A stretch of 64,000 nucleotides of DNA from Halomonas sp. SSL-5 (GTDB lineage Bacteria; Pseudomonadota; Gammaproteobacteria; Pseudomonadales; Halomonadaceae): the NCBI RefSeq assembly GCF_030708455.1, contig NZ_JAUYWF010000001.1:248001-312000 (forward strand), written 5' to 3'. The notes below the pieces were generated by a model. That model saw only the letters and a program-made list of their open reading frames with translations. It had not been told where the DNA came from and made no database searches. Every line of letters starts with the position of its first letter. Positions within the stretch are counted from its first letter, which is position 1. Position numbers and translations under genes: made by a program. Shown piece by piece: positions 33,874 through 41,953 of the stretch.

Positions 33874-34707
33874 ATGCTCTTTTTCTCCCGCTCGGGATGT
33901 CGCACGCTGCTGCTGGGGCTTGCCCTGATGGTGTCGCCGCTGGCCATCGCCGACGAGCCACCCACCGTGGCCGCCGCCTCGGACCTGCAGTTCGCCCTGA
34001 GCGAGGCCGCCGAGCGCTTCACGGCCGAGACCGGCCAGGCGCTGCGCCTCAACTTCGGCTCCTCGGGTAATTTTCGTCGCCAGATCGCCCAGGGGGCCCC
34101 GTTCGAGCTCTATCTCTCCGCCGACCAGGCCTATGTGCTGGCGCTGCACGAGGAAGGCCACCTCGAGAATGAGGGCGTGGTCTATGCGGTGGGGCGCCTG
34201 GCCTGGCTGCAGCCGAGAGGGCAGGGGGAGTTGCCGGGAGAGCAGGCACCGCTGACCGCGGTGCGCGAGGCGATCGACGCCCATGCGGCGGGGCAGGGCC
34301 GACCGCGCATCGCCCTGGCCAACCCCGAGCACGCCCCCTACGGGGTGGCGGCGCGCCAGGCGCTGGAGCACGCCGAGCTGTGGGAGGCGACCGCGCCGCT
34401 GCGGGTGCTGGGCGAGAACGTCTCCCAGGCCGCCCGCTTCGCCCTCTCCGGTGATGCCCGTGGCGGCCTGGTGGCATGGTCGCTGGCCCTGGCGCCGCCC
34501 ATCGCCGAGCGTGGCGAGCATGTGCTGATTCCCGAATCCTGGCATGCCCCGCTTATCCAGCGCATGGCGCTGGTCGAGGATGCCGGTGAGACGGCGCGTG
34601 CCTTCTATGCCTGGCTGCAGCAGGAGGAGGCTCGTGCGATCCTGGCCGACTATGGTTTTCGCGCCCCCGGCGATGGCTTCCGCCTCCCCGAGGACACTGG
34701 ACCCTGA
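33874..34707 (+). CDS. modA: Molybdate ABC transporter, substrate-binding protein
   Basis: A 277-residue periplasmic binding protein. The signal peptide ends near PLAIA-DEPPTV; mature sequence starts VAAASDLQFALSEAAERF, with SSGNFRRQIAQGAPFELYLSAD as oxyanion-binding loop and PEHAPYGVAARQALEH as the family's second signature. The ATG at 33874 (GGAG upstream) begins the signal peptide. First gene of modABC, with one-base overlap to modB. Confidence 0.93.
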   Translation: MLFFSRSGCRTLLLGLALMVSPLAIADEPPTVAAASDLQFALSEAAERFTAETGQALRLNFGSSGNFRRQIAQGAPFELYLSADQAYVLALHEEGHLENEGVVYAVGRLAWLQPRGQGELPGEQAPLTAVREAIDAHAAGQGRPRIALANPEHAPYGVAARQALEHAELWEATAPLRVLGENVSQAARFALSGDARGGLVAWSLALAPPIAERGEHVLIPESWHAPLIQRMALVEDAGETARAFYAWLQQEEARAILADYGFRAPGDGFRLPEDTGP

Positions 34708-35375
34708 TGGATTGGATCGCGCTCTCGGTCTCGCTGCACCTGGCGGCCCTGACGGCGCTGCTGCTGCTGCCGGTGGGGCTGTGGCTGGGGCGCACCCTGG
34801 CCGCCAGCCGCTCCCGCGCCAAGCCGCTGGGCGAGGCGCTGATCGCCCTGCCACTGGTGATGCCGCCCACGGTACTGGGCTTCTACCTGATGCAGGCCTT
34901 CGGCGTGGAGGCCCCCTTCGGCGGCCTCTGGGAGCAGCTCTTCGGCGTGGGGCTCAACTTCACCTTCGAGGGCATCCTGCTCGCCTCCCTGGTGGCCAAC
35001 CTGCCCTTCGCGGTGCAGCCGGTGCAGCGCGCCTTCGAGGCGGTGCCGGCCAACCTGCGTGAGGCGGCCTGGTGCAGCGGCCTCTCGCCGCTGCACACCC
35101 TGTGGCGCATCGAGCTGCCGCTGGTGTGGCCTGGCATCGTCTCGGCCCTGGCCCTCACCTTCGCCCATACCCTGGGCGAGTTCGGGGTGATCCTGATGGT
35201 GGGCGGTGCCATCGACGGCGAGACCCGCACCCTCGCCATCGCCATCTACGACCGGGTGCAGGCCTTCGACGAGAGCGGAGCGGCCAGCATGTCGGCGATG
35301 CTGCTGCTGGCCTCCTTCCTCACCATCGGCGTGGTCTACGGCCTGGCGGGCAGGCGGAGGTGGCGCCGTGGTTGA
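34707..35375 (+). CDS. modB: Molybdate ABC transporter, permease
   Basis: A 222-residue inner-membrane permease with five to six helices and the EAA-loop motif for contact with ModC (NLREAAWCSGLSPLHTLWRIELPLVWPGI). Also LPLVMPPTVLGFYLM, typical of ModB. Start overlaps the modA stop (TGATG); its end overlaps the modC GTG start by 8 nt. Confidence 0.94.
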   Translation: MDWIALSVSLHLAALTALLLLPVGLWLGRTLAASRSRAKPLGEALIALPLVMPPTVLGFYLMQAFGVEAPFGGLWEQLFGVGLNFTFEGILLASLVANLPFAVQPVQRAFEAVPANLREAAWCSGLSPLHTLWRIELPLVWPGIVSALALTFAHTLGEFGVILMVGGAIDGETRTLAIAIYDRVQAFDESGAASMSAMLLLASFLTIGVVYGLAGRRRWRRG

Positions 35376-36513
35376 ACCCGCCGTGCCCTCGGTCAGCCTC
35401 TCCGTCAGCCTCCACCAGTCGGGGCCCATCCCGCTGGCCGCCGACTTCCACTGCGCCGCCGGCGAACTGCTGGCCCTGGTGGGGCCCTCCGGCAGCGGCA
35501 AGACGACCCTGCTGCGGGCCATCGCCGGCCTGGCGCGTCCGGCGACAGGGCGGGTCAGCGTCGGCGAAGAAACCTGGCTCGATGCCGAGGCGGGTATCTG
35601 CCTCTCGCCCCAGCGCCGCCGCGTCGGGCTGGTGTTCCAGGACTATGCGCTCTTCCCCCACCTGACGGCGCTGGGCAACGTCATGGTCGCCCTGGGCCAT
35701 CTGCCCTCCGCCGAGCGCCGGCGGCGTGCCGAGGAATGGCTCTCTCGGGTGCGCCTGGATGGCCTGGCCGGGCGCCATCCCGGCGAGCTCTCCGGTGGCC
35801 AGCGCCAGCGGGTGGCGCTGGCCCGGGCGTTGGCGCGCAATCCTCGGGTGCTGTTGCTCGATGAGCCCTTCTCGGCGGTGGATCAGGTCACCCGGCGACG
35901 CCTGCAGCGCGAGCTGGCGCTGCTGCGTCAGGAGATCCGCATCCCCATCGTGCTGGTCACCCACGACCTCGACGAGGCGGCGGCGCTGGCGGATCGCCTG
36001 TGCGTGCTGCATGCCGGGCGCACCCTGCAGGATGGCCCGCCGGAGGCGCTGTTCCGCCGGCCGACCTCGCCCCAGGTGGCGCGGCTGCTCGACCGCCACA
36101 ACGTCTTCACCGGCGAGGTGGTGGAGGAGGGCGGTGAGCGCCGCCTGGCCTGGGGACCCTGGACGCTGGAGGTGGCCGAGGGGCTGGCATCGTTGCCGTT
36201 GGGCGCCCGGGTGGCCTGGTACCTGCCACCCTCGGACGTGGTGCTGCACCGCCGTGGGCGCCCCTCGCTTGGCGAGCGTGAGAACCCGGTGAGTGCCCGC
36301 GTCGAAGAGCTGGTGGTGCTGGGCGGGATGACCTCGGTGACCCTGGCCTTCGACCATACCCCGCAGCGGCTCGGCTTCGAGATCGCCACCCACGCCGCCC
36401 GCCGCAACGGACTGGCCCGGGGCGAGGCGGTGCAGGTCTCGCTGCTCGCCGCGGGCATCCACCCGATGCCGGATGCCCCCGCGTCCGGCGATGACACCAG
36501 GAACCTGCCATGA
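35368..36513 (+). CDS. modC: Molybdate ABC transporter, ATPase
   Basis: A 381-residue ATPase: Walker A GPSGSGKT (39-46), Q-loop VFQDYALFPHLT, signature LSGGQRQRV (141-149), Walker B VLLLDEPFS (161-169), H-loop VTHDLDEA, then a C-terminal MOP-like domain (about 300-370). A GTG at 35368 with GGAGG 7 nt upstream is the likely start, inside the end of modB; no ATG fits. Supplies molybdate for molybdoenzymes such as xanthine dehydrogenase, which the purine pathway would need. Confidence 0.93.
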   Translation: MVEPAVPSVSLSVSLHQSGPIPLAADFHCAAGELLALVGPSGSGKTTLLRAIAGLARPATGRVSVGEETWLDAEAGICLSPQRRRVGLVFQDYALFPHLTALGNVMVALGHLPSAERRRRAEEWLSRVRLDGLAGRHPGELSGGQRQRVALARALARNPRVLLLDEPFSAVDQVTRRRLQRELALLRQEIRIPIVLVTHDLDEAAALADRLCVLHAGRTLQDGPPEALFRRPTSPQVARLLDRHNVFTGEVVEEGGERRLAWGPWTLEVAEGLASLPLGARVAWYLPPSDVVLHRRGRPSLGERENPVSARVEELVVLGGMTSVTLAFDHTPQRLGFEIATHAARRNGLARGEAVQVSLLAAGIHPMPDAPASGDDTRNLP

Positions 36514-37007
36514 AACGCCTGCTTCACGTTGCCATCCTGCTCCTCGGCCCGCTCGCGCTTCCCGCGACGAGCCTCGCCGAGACACCCGCGGAACGCTGGC
36601 GGCTCGCCGTTCACGGCGACTCGGGGCCGCATGACTTCCGGGTCGAGGTGGCGGATGAGCCGGCCGAGCGCAGCCGCGGCCTGATGGGGCGCGAGCGCCT
36701 CGCCGAGGACGCCGGCATGCTCTTTCTCTACGCCGCCGAGCAGCCCGGCGGCAGCGGCTTCTGGATGTACAACACCCTGATCCCGCTGGATATCGCCTTC
36801 ATCGACGGGGCGGGGCGCATCGTCTCGACCCACACCATGGAGCCCTGCGGCTCCAGCGCCCCCGCCGACTGTGCGGTGACCCGCCCGGGGGTGCCCTATC
36901 GGGCGGCGCTGGAGGTCAACGCCGGCACCTTCGCGGCGCTGGGCATCGGCGTGGGCGACTGCGTCGCCTGGCCGGGAGAGGAGCAGCGCTGCCAGGCGCT
37001 GGAGTGA
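36510..37007 (+). CDS. Exported DUF192 protein
   Basis: A 165-residue protein with a signal peptide (cleavage near SLAETP) and a DUF192 domain: VADEPAERSRGLMGRERLAEDAGMLFLY, GFWMYNTLIPLDIAFID, GIGVGDCVAW. The fold is small and beta-rich, its role unsettled. The ATGA overlap with modC shows it is part of the mod operon here, an arrangement that hints at a periplasmic job linked to molybdate or metal handling; that is inference. Confidence 0.82.
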   Translation: MKRLLHVAILLLGPLALPATSLAETPAERWRLAVHGDSGPHDFRVEVADEPAERSRGLMGRERLAEDAGMLFLYAAEQPGGSGFWMYNTLIPLDIAFIDGAGRIVSTHTMEPCGSSAPADCAVTRPGVPYRAALEVNAGTFAALGIGVGDCVAWPGEEQRCQALE

Positions 37008-37128
37008 CGGGCTGTCATTCAACGCTGGGCGCCCTAGAATAGGACCGAGCGGCCATGCTGCCGCATCGCACGACCCATAACCATAACCGCGGCTCGAGTT
37101 CCTCGAGGCGCCGCTGCAAGGACACGCC

Positions 37129-38139
37129 ATGATGCCCCATCGACCGCTTGCCAAGCTGGCCGCCGCCCTGGCCGGCGCCGCCGTGCTCTCCGCCTCGCTC
37201 TCCGTTCAGGCGCGCGAGATCGCCGTCTCCACCGTGCTCTCCGACGCCTTCCCCTGGGGCCAGGCGGCGGAGAAGTGGGCCGAGCTGGTGGAGGAACGCA
37301 CCGAGGGGCGCCTCACCATGCGCGTCTACCCCAACTCCCAGCTGGTCAACGGCGACCAGACCCGCGAATTCTCCGCCATGCGCTCCGGCCTGATCGACGC
37401 AGCGGTGGGCTCCACCATCAACTGGTCGCCCCAGGTGCCGGAGCTCAACCTCTTCTCGCTGCCCTTCTTCCTGCCCGACGAGGCGGCGGTGGACGCCGTG
37501 ACTGGCGGCGAGGCCGGCGAGATGATCTTCGCGGCCATCGAGTCTCGCGATGTCATCCCGCTGGGCTGGGGCGAGAACGGTTTCCGCCAGCTCTCCAACT
37601 CCCGGGGGGCGATCGACGAGCCCGCGGACCTGGAGGGACTGAAGATCCGCGTGGTGGGCTCGCCGCTGTTCCAGGACACCTTCGACGCCCTGGGCGCCGA
37701 CCCCACCCAGATGAGCTGGGCCGATGCCAAACCCGCGCTGACCACCGGCGCGGTGGACGGCCAGGAGAACCCGCTCTCGGTGTTCGATGTGGCGCGCATC
37801 GACCAGGTGGGGCAGGAACACCTGACCCTGTGGAACTACATGAACGACCCGCTGATCTTCGCCGTGAACCGCCAGGTGTGGGAGTCCCTGGACGAGGGCG
37901 ATCGCGAGATCCTGCGCGAGACCGCGATGGAGGCGGGCGAGTGGGAGATCGCCATGACCCGCGAGGAGGAGAGTGATCGCCTGGCCGCCATCCAGGAGCG
38001 TGGCGTCACCGTCACCGAGCTCTCCGATGAGCAGTATCAGGCCTTCGTCGAGGCTACCGCCGGCGTTCACGACGAGTGGATTCCCGAGATCGGCGAAGAG
38101 ATCGTCGAGGCCGCCCGGGTCGCCGTCGAGGCGCGCTGA
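37129..38139 (+). CDS. dctP: TRAP transporter substrate-binding protein (DctP family)
   Basis: A 336-residue periplasmic receptor. Signal peptide ends SVQA before REIAVSTVLSD; DctP core includes LEGLKIRVVGSPLFQDTFDALGADPTQMSWAD with the Arg that binds the ligand carboxylate, and AVDGQENPLSVF. AAGGA is 6 nt before the ATG. Followed by dctQ and dctM; the ligand is an organic acid that cannot be named from sequence. Confidence 0.9.
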   Translation: MMPHRPLAKLAAALAGAAVLSASLSVQAREIAVSTVLSDAFPWGQAAEKWAELVEERTEGRLTMRVYPNSQLVNGDQTREFSAMRSGLIDAAVGSTINWSPQVPELNLFSLPFFLPDEAAVDAVTGGEAGEMIFAAIESRDVIPLGWGENGFRQLSNSRGAIDEPADLEGLKIRVVGSPLFQDTFDALGADPTQMSWADAKPALTTGAVDGQENPLSVFDVARIDQVGQEHLTLWNYMNDPLIFAVNRQVWESLDEGDREILRETAMEAGEWEIAMTREEESDRLAAIQERGVTVTELSDEQYQAFVEATAGVHDEWIPEIGEEIVEAARVAVEAR

Positions 38140-38204
38140 TCCCCACTCTTCCTTCCGACCGACCGGCCGGCCCTCGTGGCCGGCCGCTGCCTTGTGAGGT
38201 ACCC

Positions 38205-38684
38205 ATGATTCCCTCTCCCGACGCCCGGCCGGAGCGCTGGCTGGCCGCCCTGGCCCTGGTGATCATCTCACTGATCAGCCTGGGTAACGTGGTGACCCGC
38301 TACATCACCGGCGGCTCGCTCGCCTTTACCGAGGAGTTCTCTGTGTTCCTGCTGGTGGTGCTGACCTTTGCCGGCGCCGCCGTGGCGCTGCGTCGCAACG
38401 GTCATATCCGCATCGGCATGCTGGAGCGGGCGCTGCCGCCCGGTCCGCGCCGGCTGTTGGTGCTCTTCCAGGGGCTCTGCGGGGTCGTGGTGCTGGGGCT
38501 GATCGCCTGGTTCGGCACCAAGCTGGCCTGGCAGGAGTACCAGTGGGGGAGCACCTCGCCGGGGCTGGGCTTGCCCCAGTGGTGGTATATCGTCTGGCTG
38601 CCCGTGCTGGCGGCGGTGATGCTGGTGCGCCAGCTGCAGCAGACACGGGACCGCCTGCGCGGGAGGCTCGACGATGAGTGCTGA
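38205..38684 (+). CDS. dctQ: TRAP transporter small permease (DctQ family)
   Basis: A 159-residue four-helix membrane subunit with the family pattern NVVTRYITGGSLAFTEEFSVFLLVVLTFAGAAVALRRNGHIRIGML. Couples with DctM to form the Na+-driven importer. Overlaps dctM by 11 nt. Confidence 0.9.
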   Translation: MIPSPDARPERWLAALALVIISLISLGNVVTRYITGGSLAFTEEFSVFLLVVLTFAGAAVALRRNGHIRIGMLERALPPGPRRLLVLFQGLCGVVVLGLIAWFGTKLAWQEYQWGSTSPGLGLPQWWYIVWLPVLAAVMLVRQLQQTRDRLRGRLDDEC

Positions 38685-40011
38685 CCTGTGGATGCTGCTG
38701 GCCTTCGCCGGACTGCTCATCGCCGGTGTGCCGGTGGCCTTCTCCCTGGGGCTGGCCGGGGCGGTGGGGATTCTCAGCGGGCTGTCTCCCGCGATGCTGG
38801 CCACGCTGGGCACCAATACCTATAACAGCATCGCCAAGTACCCGCTGATCGCCATCCCGCTGTTCATCCTGACCGGGCTGATCTTCGAGCGTTCCGGCGT
38901 GGCGCTGCGCCTGGTGCGCTTCGCCCAGGCGCTGATCGGCCCACGCCACGGTGGCCTGGCGCTAGTGGCGGTGCTGGTGTGCATGATCATGGGGGGCATG
39001 AGTGGCTCGGGGCCCGCGGATGCCGCCGCGGTGGCCATGGTGATGCTGCCCAGCATGACGAAGGCCGGCTACCCGAGGCCCTTCTCGGCCACGCTGATCG
39101 CCGCCTCGGCCTCCACGGCGATCCTGATCCCGCCCTCGGTGGCGCTGATCCTCTACTCCATCGTCGTGCCGGGGGTCGACCTGCGTGCGTTGTTCGCCGC
39201 GGGGCTCTTCCCTGGTGTGCTCGCCGGGCTGGCGCTGCTGGTGCCGGCGCTGCTGGTCTCGAAGCGCTATGGTTGGGAAGGTCGGGGTTGGGAAGGTCGG
39301 GGCTGGGAGGGCGGTGCGCCGGTGGCGGGCGCCGAGCGACTCGGGGTGGGCGAGACCTTCAAGCAGGCGCTGCCGGCGCTGTTCGCCCCGGTGCTGATCC
39401 TCGGGGGGCTGCGCTCGGGGCTCTTCACCCCCACCGAGGCGGCGGTGGTGGCGGTGGCCTACGGGGTGGTGATCGGGCTCTTCGTCACCCGCGAGCTCGG
39501 CTGGCGCGACCTCTGGGCGCTGTTCGGCGAGGCGGCGGTGATCTCCGGGGTGGTGATGCTGATCATCGCCCTGGCGGGCATCTTCGCCTGGGCGGGCACC
39601 ATGCTCGGCACCTTCCGCCACCTGGCGGAGTGGATCATCTCGCTATCCGACAGCGGCGTCGTGCTGCTGGTGCTGGTCATGCTGGCGGTGCTGGCCGCCG
39701 GCATGCTGCTGGATGCCATCTCCATCTACCTGATCATGATGCCGATCCTGATCCCGGTGATGCAGCACTTCGAATGGAACCCGGTGTGGTTCGGCATTTT
39801 GCTGGCGATGAACATCGCCATCGGCCAGTTCACCCCGCCGGTGGCGGTGAACCTGATGGTGACCACCGAGGTGGCGAAGATTCGCCTCGAGCAGACCGTG
39901 GGCTGGGCGCTGCTCTTCGTCGCCGCCATGGCCGGCGCCCTGGCGCTGGTCGCGGTGTTCCCGGAGATCGCGCTGTGGCTGCCACGGGTGCTCGGCTACA
40001 ACGTCGGCTGA
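38674..40011 (+). CDS. dctM: TRAP transporter large permease (DctM family)
   Basis: A 445-residue permease with about 12 helices; conserved GGMSGSGPADAAAVAMVMLPSM and PIAIPLFILTGLIFERSG (as SAKYPLIAIPLF). Residues about 200-214 are an unusual triplicated WEGRG stretch in a cytoplasmic loop (see repeat). Its 3' end overlaps the convergent macrodomain gene by 16 nt. Confidence 0.92.
   Translation: MSADLWMLLAFAGLLIAGVPVAFSLGLAGAVGILSGLSPAMLATLGTNTYNSIAKYPLIAIPLFILTGLIFERSGVALRLVRFAQALIGPRHGGLALVAVLVCMIMGGMSGSGPADAAAVAMVMLPSMTKAGYPRPFSATLIAASASTAILIPPSVALILYSIVVPGVDLRALFAAGLFPGVLAGLALLVPALLVSKRYGWEGRGWEGRGWEGGAPVAGAERLGVGETFKQALPALFAPVLILGGLRSGLFTPTEAAVVAVAYGVVIGLFVTRELGWRDLWALFGEAAVISGVVMLIIALAGIFAWAGTMLGTFRHLAEWIISLSDSGVVLLVLVMLAVLAAGMLLDAISIYLIMMPILIPVMQHFEWNPVWFGILLAMNIAIGQFTPPVAVNLMVTTEVAKIRLEQTVGWALLFVAAMAGALALVAVFPEIALWLPRVLGYNVG
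39271..39315 (+). repeat. In-frame 15-bp tandem repeat inside dctM
   Basis: Two identical copies of GGTTGGGAAGGTCGG (39271-39300) and a third, diverged copy (39301-39315) encode GWEGR-GWEGR-GWEGG. The unit is a multiple of three, so copy-number change would keep the frame. Confidence 0.85.
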
Positions 40012-40520
40012 CCGTCCTGGCGCTCGTCGAGCAGGCGCCGGAAGAGCGCGGCGCTCTCGGCGTCGAAGAGCACGAAGCGTACCCGCTCGATGCAGGGGCA
40101 GCGGGGCAGGGTGTCAATCACCGTCTCGATTGCCACCCGCGCGGCCTCCGCCAGCGGGTAGCCGAAGGCACCCGCGGAGAGCGCCGGGAAGGCGATGGAG
40201 ACGATGCCGTGTCGTTCCGCCAGCTCCAGCGCATGGCGGTAGCAGGCCGCCAACAGTTCTTCCGACGGTTCGTCTACGCCGTAGACCGGCCCGAGGCAGT
40301 GGATCATATGACGGTTGGGCAGGCCGTAGGCCGCGGTGATCACCGCTTCCCCGGGGCGGATCGGCGCCAGGGGGCGGCAGGCGTGGTCGAGCTCGGGGCC
40401 GGCGGCGCGGTGCAGGGCACCGGCCACGCCGCCGCCGGGGCGCAGCTGGGCGTTGGCGGCGTTGACCACCGCCTCGATGTCGGGCTGTCGGGCGATATCG
40501 CCCTGGATGCACTCGATCAT
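39996..40520 (-). CDS. Macrodomain protein (O-acetyl-ADP-ribose deacetylase-like)
   Basis: A 174-residue macrodomain of the MacroD/YmdB type: GDIARQPDIEAVVNAANAQLRPGGGVAGAL, with the catalytic Asn/Gly-rich loop, and ALSAGAFGYPLAEAA, which binds the distal ribose. It would remove acetyl or ADP-ribosyl groups. GAGGAG precedes the ATG at 40520. The nitrilase-family gene lies 34 nt upstream and may share its transcript. Confidence 0.9.
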   Translation of the reverse strand: MIECIQGDIARQPDIEAVVNAANAQLRPGGGVAGALHRAAGPELDHACRPLAPIRPGEAVITAAYGLPNRHMIHCLGPVYGVDEPSEELLAACYRHALELAERHGIVSIAFPALSAGAFGYPLAEAARVAIETVIDTLPRCPCIERVRFVLFDAESAALFRRLLDERQDGQPTL

Positions 40521-40554
40521 GGTGTCTCCTCGATTGCGATCGCTCAGGGCGCGT

Positions 40555-41376
40555 TCAAGGCCGCCACAGCGCCAGGTCGGCCAGGTCGTCGCGACGGTCG
40601 CGGGAGAGCGGCAGTCGTTCCCGCGCCTCGGCCAGGGCCTGCCTGGAGAGTGACAGCTGTCGCCACGCCTCGAGGGGGCCGAAATCCTCGGCGACATGGG
40701 CCTCGTCCACCAGCGGCGGGCACAGCAGCGAGTGGCCCCAGGCCTCACCGGCGCGGTTGAGGCTCAGCCACCACTGCTGGTTCTCCATGGCGCGGGCGGT
40801 GACGAAGGCGTGCCAGCTGGCGAAGGAGAAGTCCCGGGTGAAGGCCACCGGGTGCAGCACCAGCTCCACGCCCTCCTCGGCCAGGCGCCGGGCCAGTTCG
40901 GGGAAGCGCAGGTCGTAGCAGATCATCACCCCGACCCGCCAGCCGGCGATGTCCACGACCAGCAGGGACTCGCCGGGCGTGAAGTGGGCCGCCTCGCTGG
41001 AGGCGCCGAACTGGGCACAGTGCAGCTTGTCGTAGACGCCGGCCAGGGCACCATCCGGTCCCACCAGCACCTGGCTGATATGCCGACCCCGCGCGCTGCG
41101 CCGGGCGGTGCCGTAGGCGATGGTGCAGCCCAGGCGGCGTGCCAGCTCGCTGAAGCGTTCATAGACGGGTCCCTGCAGGTCGTCGTCCAGGTCTCCCAGG
41201 CAGGCGAAGGCGCGGCTGCCGTACTCCAGGGTGGTGAGCTCGGGCAGCACGATCAGGTCGGGGCTGCTCGCCTCGCAGCGCGCCTCGATCTCCCGGGTCA
41301 GGTGGCGCAGCCAGGCGAGCTGGTCGCCCCGGCAGCGGATGGGGGGTATGGCGGGTTGGCAGGCGAGCAACTCCAT
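40555..41376 (-). CDS. Nitrilase-superfamily amidohydrolase
   Basis: A 273-residue carbon-nitrogen hydrolase with the Glu-Lys-Cys triad: Glu46 in VLPELTTLEYG, Lys in GVYDKLHCAQFG, Cys in GVMICYDLRFPEL. Single domain, no GNAT fusion, unlike the gene at 4881. The branch resembles omega-amidase or N-carbamoyl-amino-acid hydrolases; the exact amide is unknown. Confidence 0.85.
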   Translation of the reverse strand: MELLACQPAIPPIRCRGDQLAWLRHLTREIEARCEASSPDLIVLPELTTLEYGSRAFACLGDLDDDLQGPVYERFSELARRLGCTIAYGTARRSARGRHISQVLVGPDGALAGVYDKLHCAQFGASSEAAHFTPGESLLVVDIAGWRVGVMICYDLRFPELARRLAEEGVELVLHPVAFTRDFSFASWHAFVTARAMENQQWWLSLNRAGEAWGHSLLCPPLVDEAHVAEDFGPLEAWRQLSLSRQALAEARERLPLSRDRRDDLADLALWRP

Positions 41377-41499
41377 GGGCGACCTCCTGGGGCGCGAGCC
41401 CCGACGGCTCCGGGCGACAAAAGGGCGCGGGCGAAGGCCATCACCGCTGGCGTATACTCCTGGCCGTCCCTTCTCGTCTTCAGGCTAACAGGAGTTTCG

Positions 41500-41736
41500 A
41501 TGTTCTTCCCGCCACGTTTCGCGCCACTCGTCTTCGCCGTGATGATGTCGCTCTACATGGTCAGCCTCATGACCTTCGTGATCACCTGGGTCAACACCGG
41601 CCTGGGCGAAGGCCTCGTGGGGCGCTGGTGGCGCGCCTTCTATATCGCCTGGCCGATCGCCTTCGCGCTGATCCTGATCGGTGCACCGCGACTTCAGCGC
41701 ATTACCGCAAGGCTGATCCGCAAGCCCTCCCGCTAG
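41500..41736 (+). CDS. DUF2798 small membrane protein
   Basis: A 78-residue protein with two predicted helices (FAPLVFAVMMSLYMVSLMTFVITWV and FYIAWPIAFALILIGAP) and a basic C-terminus, matching DUF2798. AGGAG is 5 nt before the ATG. Function unknown. Confidence 0.82.
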   Translation: MFFPPRFAPLVFAVMMSLYMVSLMTFVITWVNTGLGEGLVGRWWRAFYIAWPIAFALILIGAPRLQRITARLIRKPSR

Positions 41737-41953
41737 CCAAGCCCTCGAGCTAGCTGGAGTCAGGTGAATGGGGTGTTGCGCTTTCATGAAGTTTTCGCGA
41801 CATTCGTTGCAAATGGCGACATAAAGTTGCAGGTAGTGTCCCGTCCCTGTACCAATAGCCTCCCCCAGACAACCGATGCCGGCACCGCCTCCCGTGGCGG
41901 ATGCTCCGGGCCTTTGTGCCGGAGCGCCGGACACGACAACCGGAGGAGGCGAG

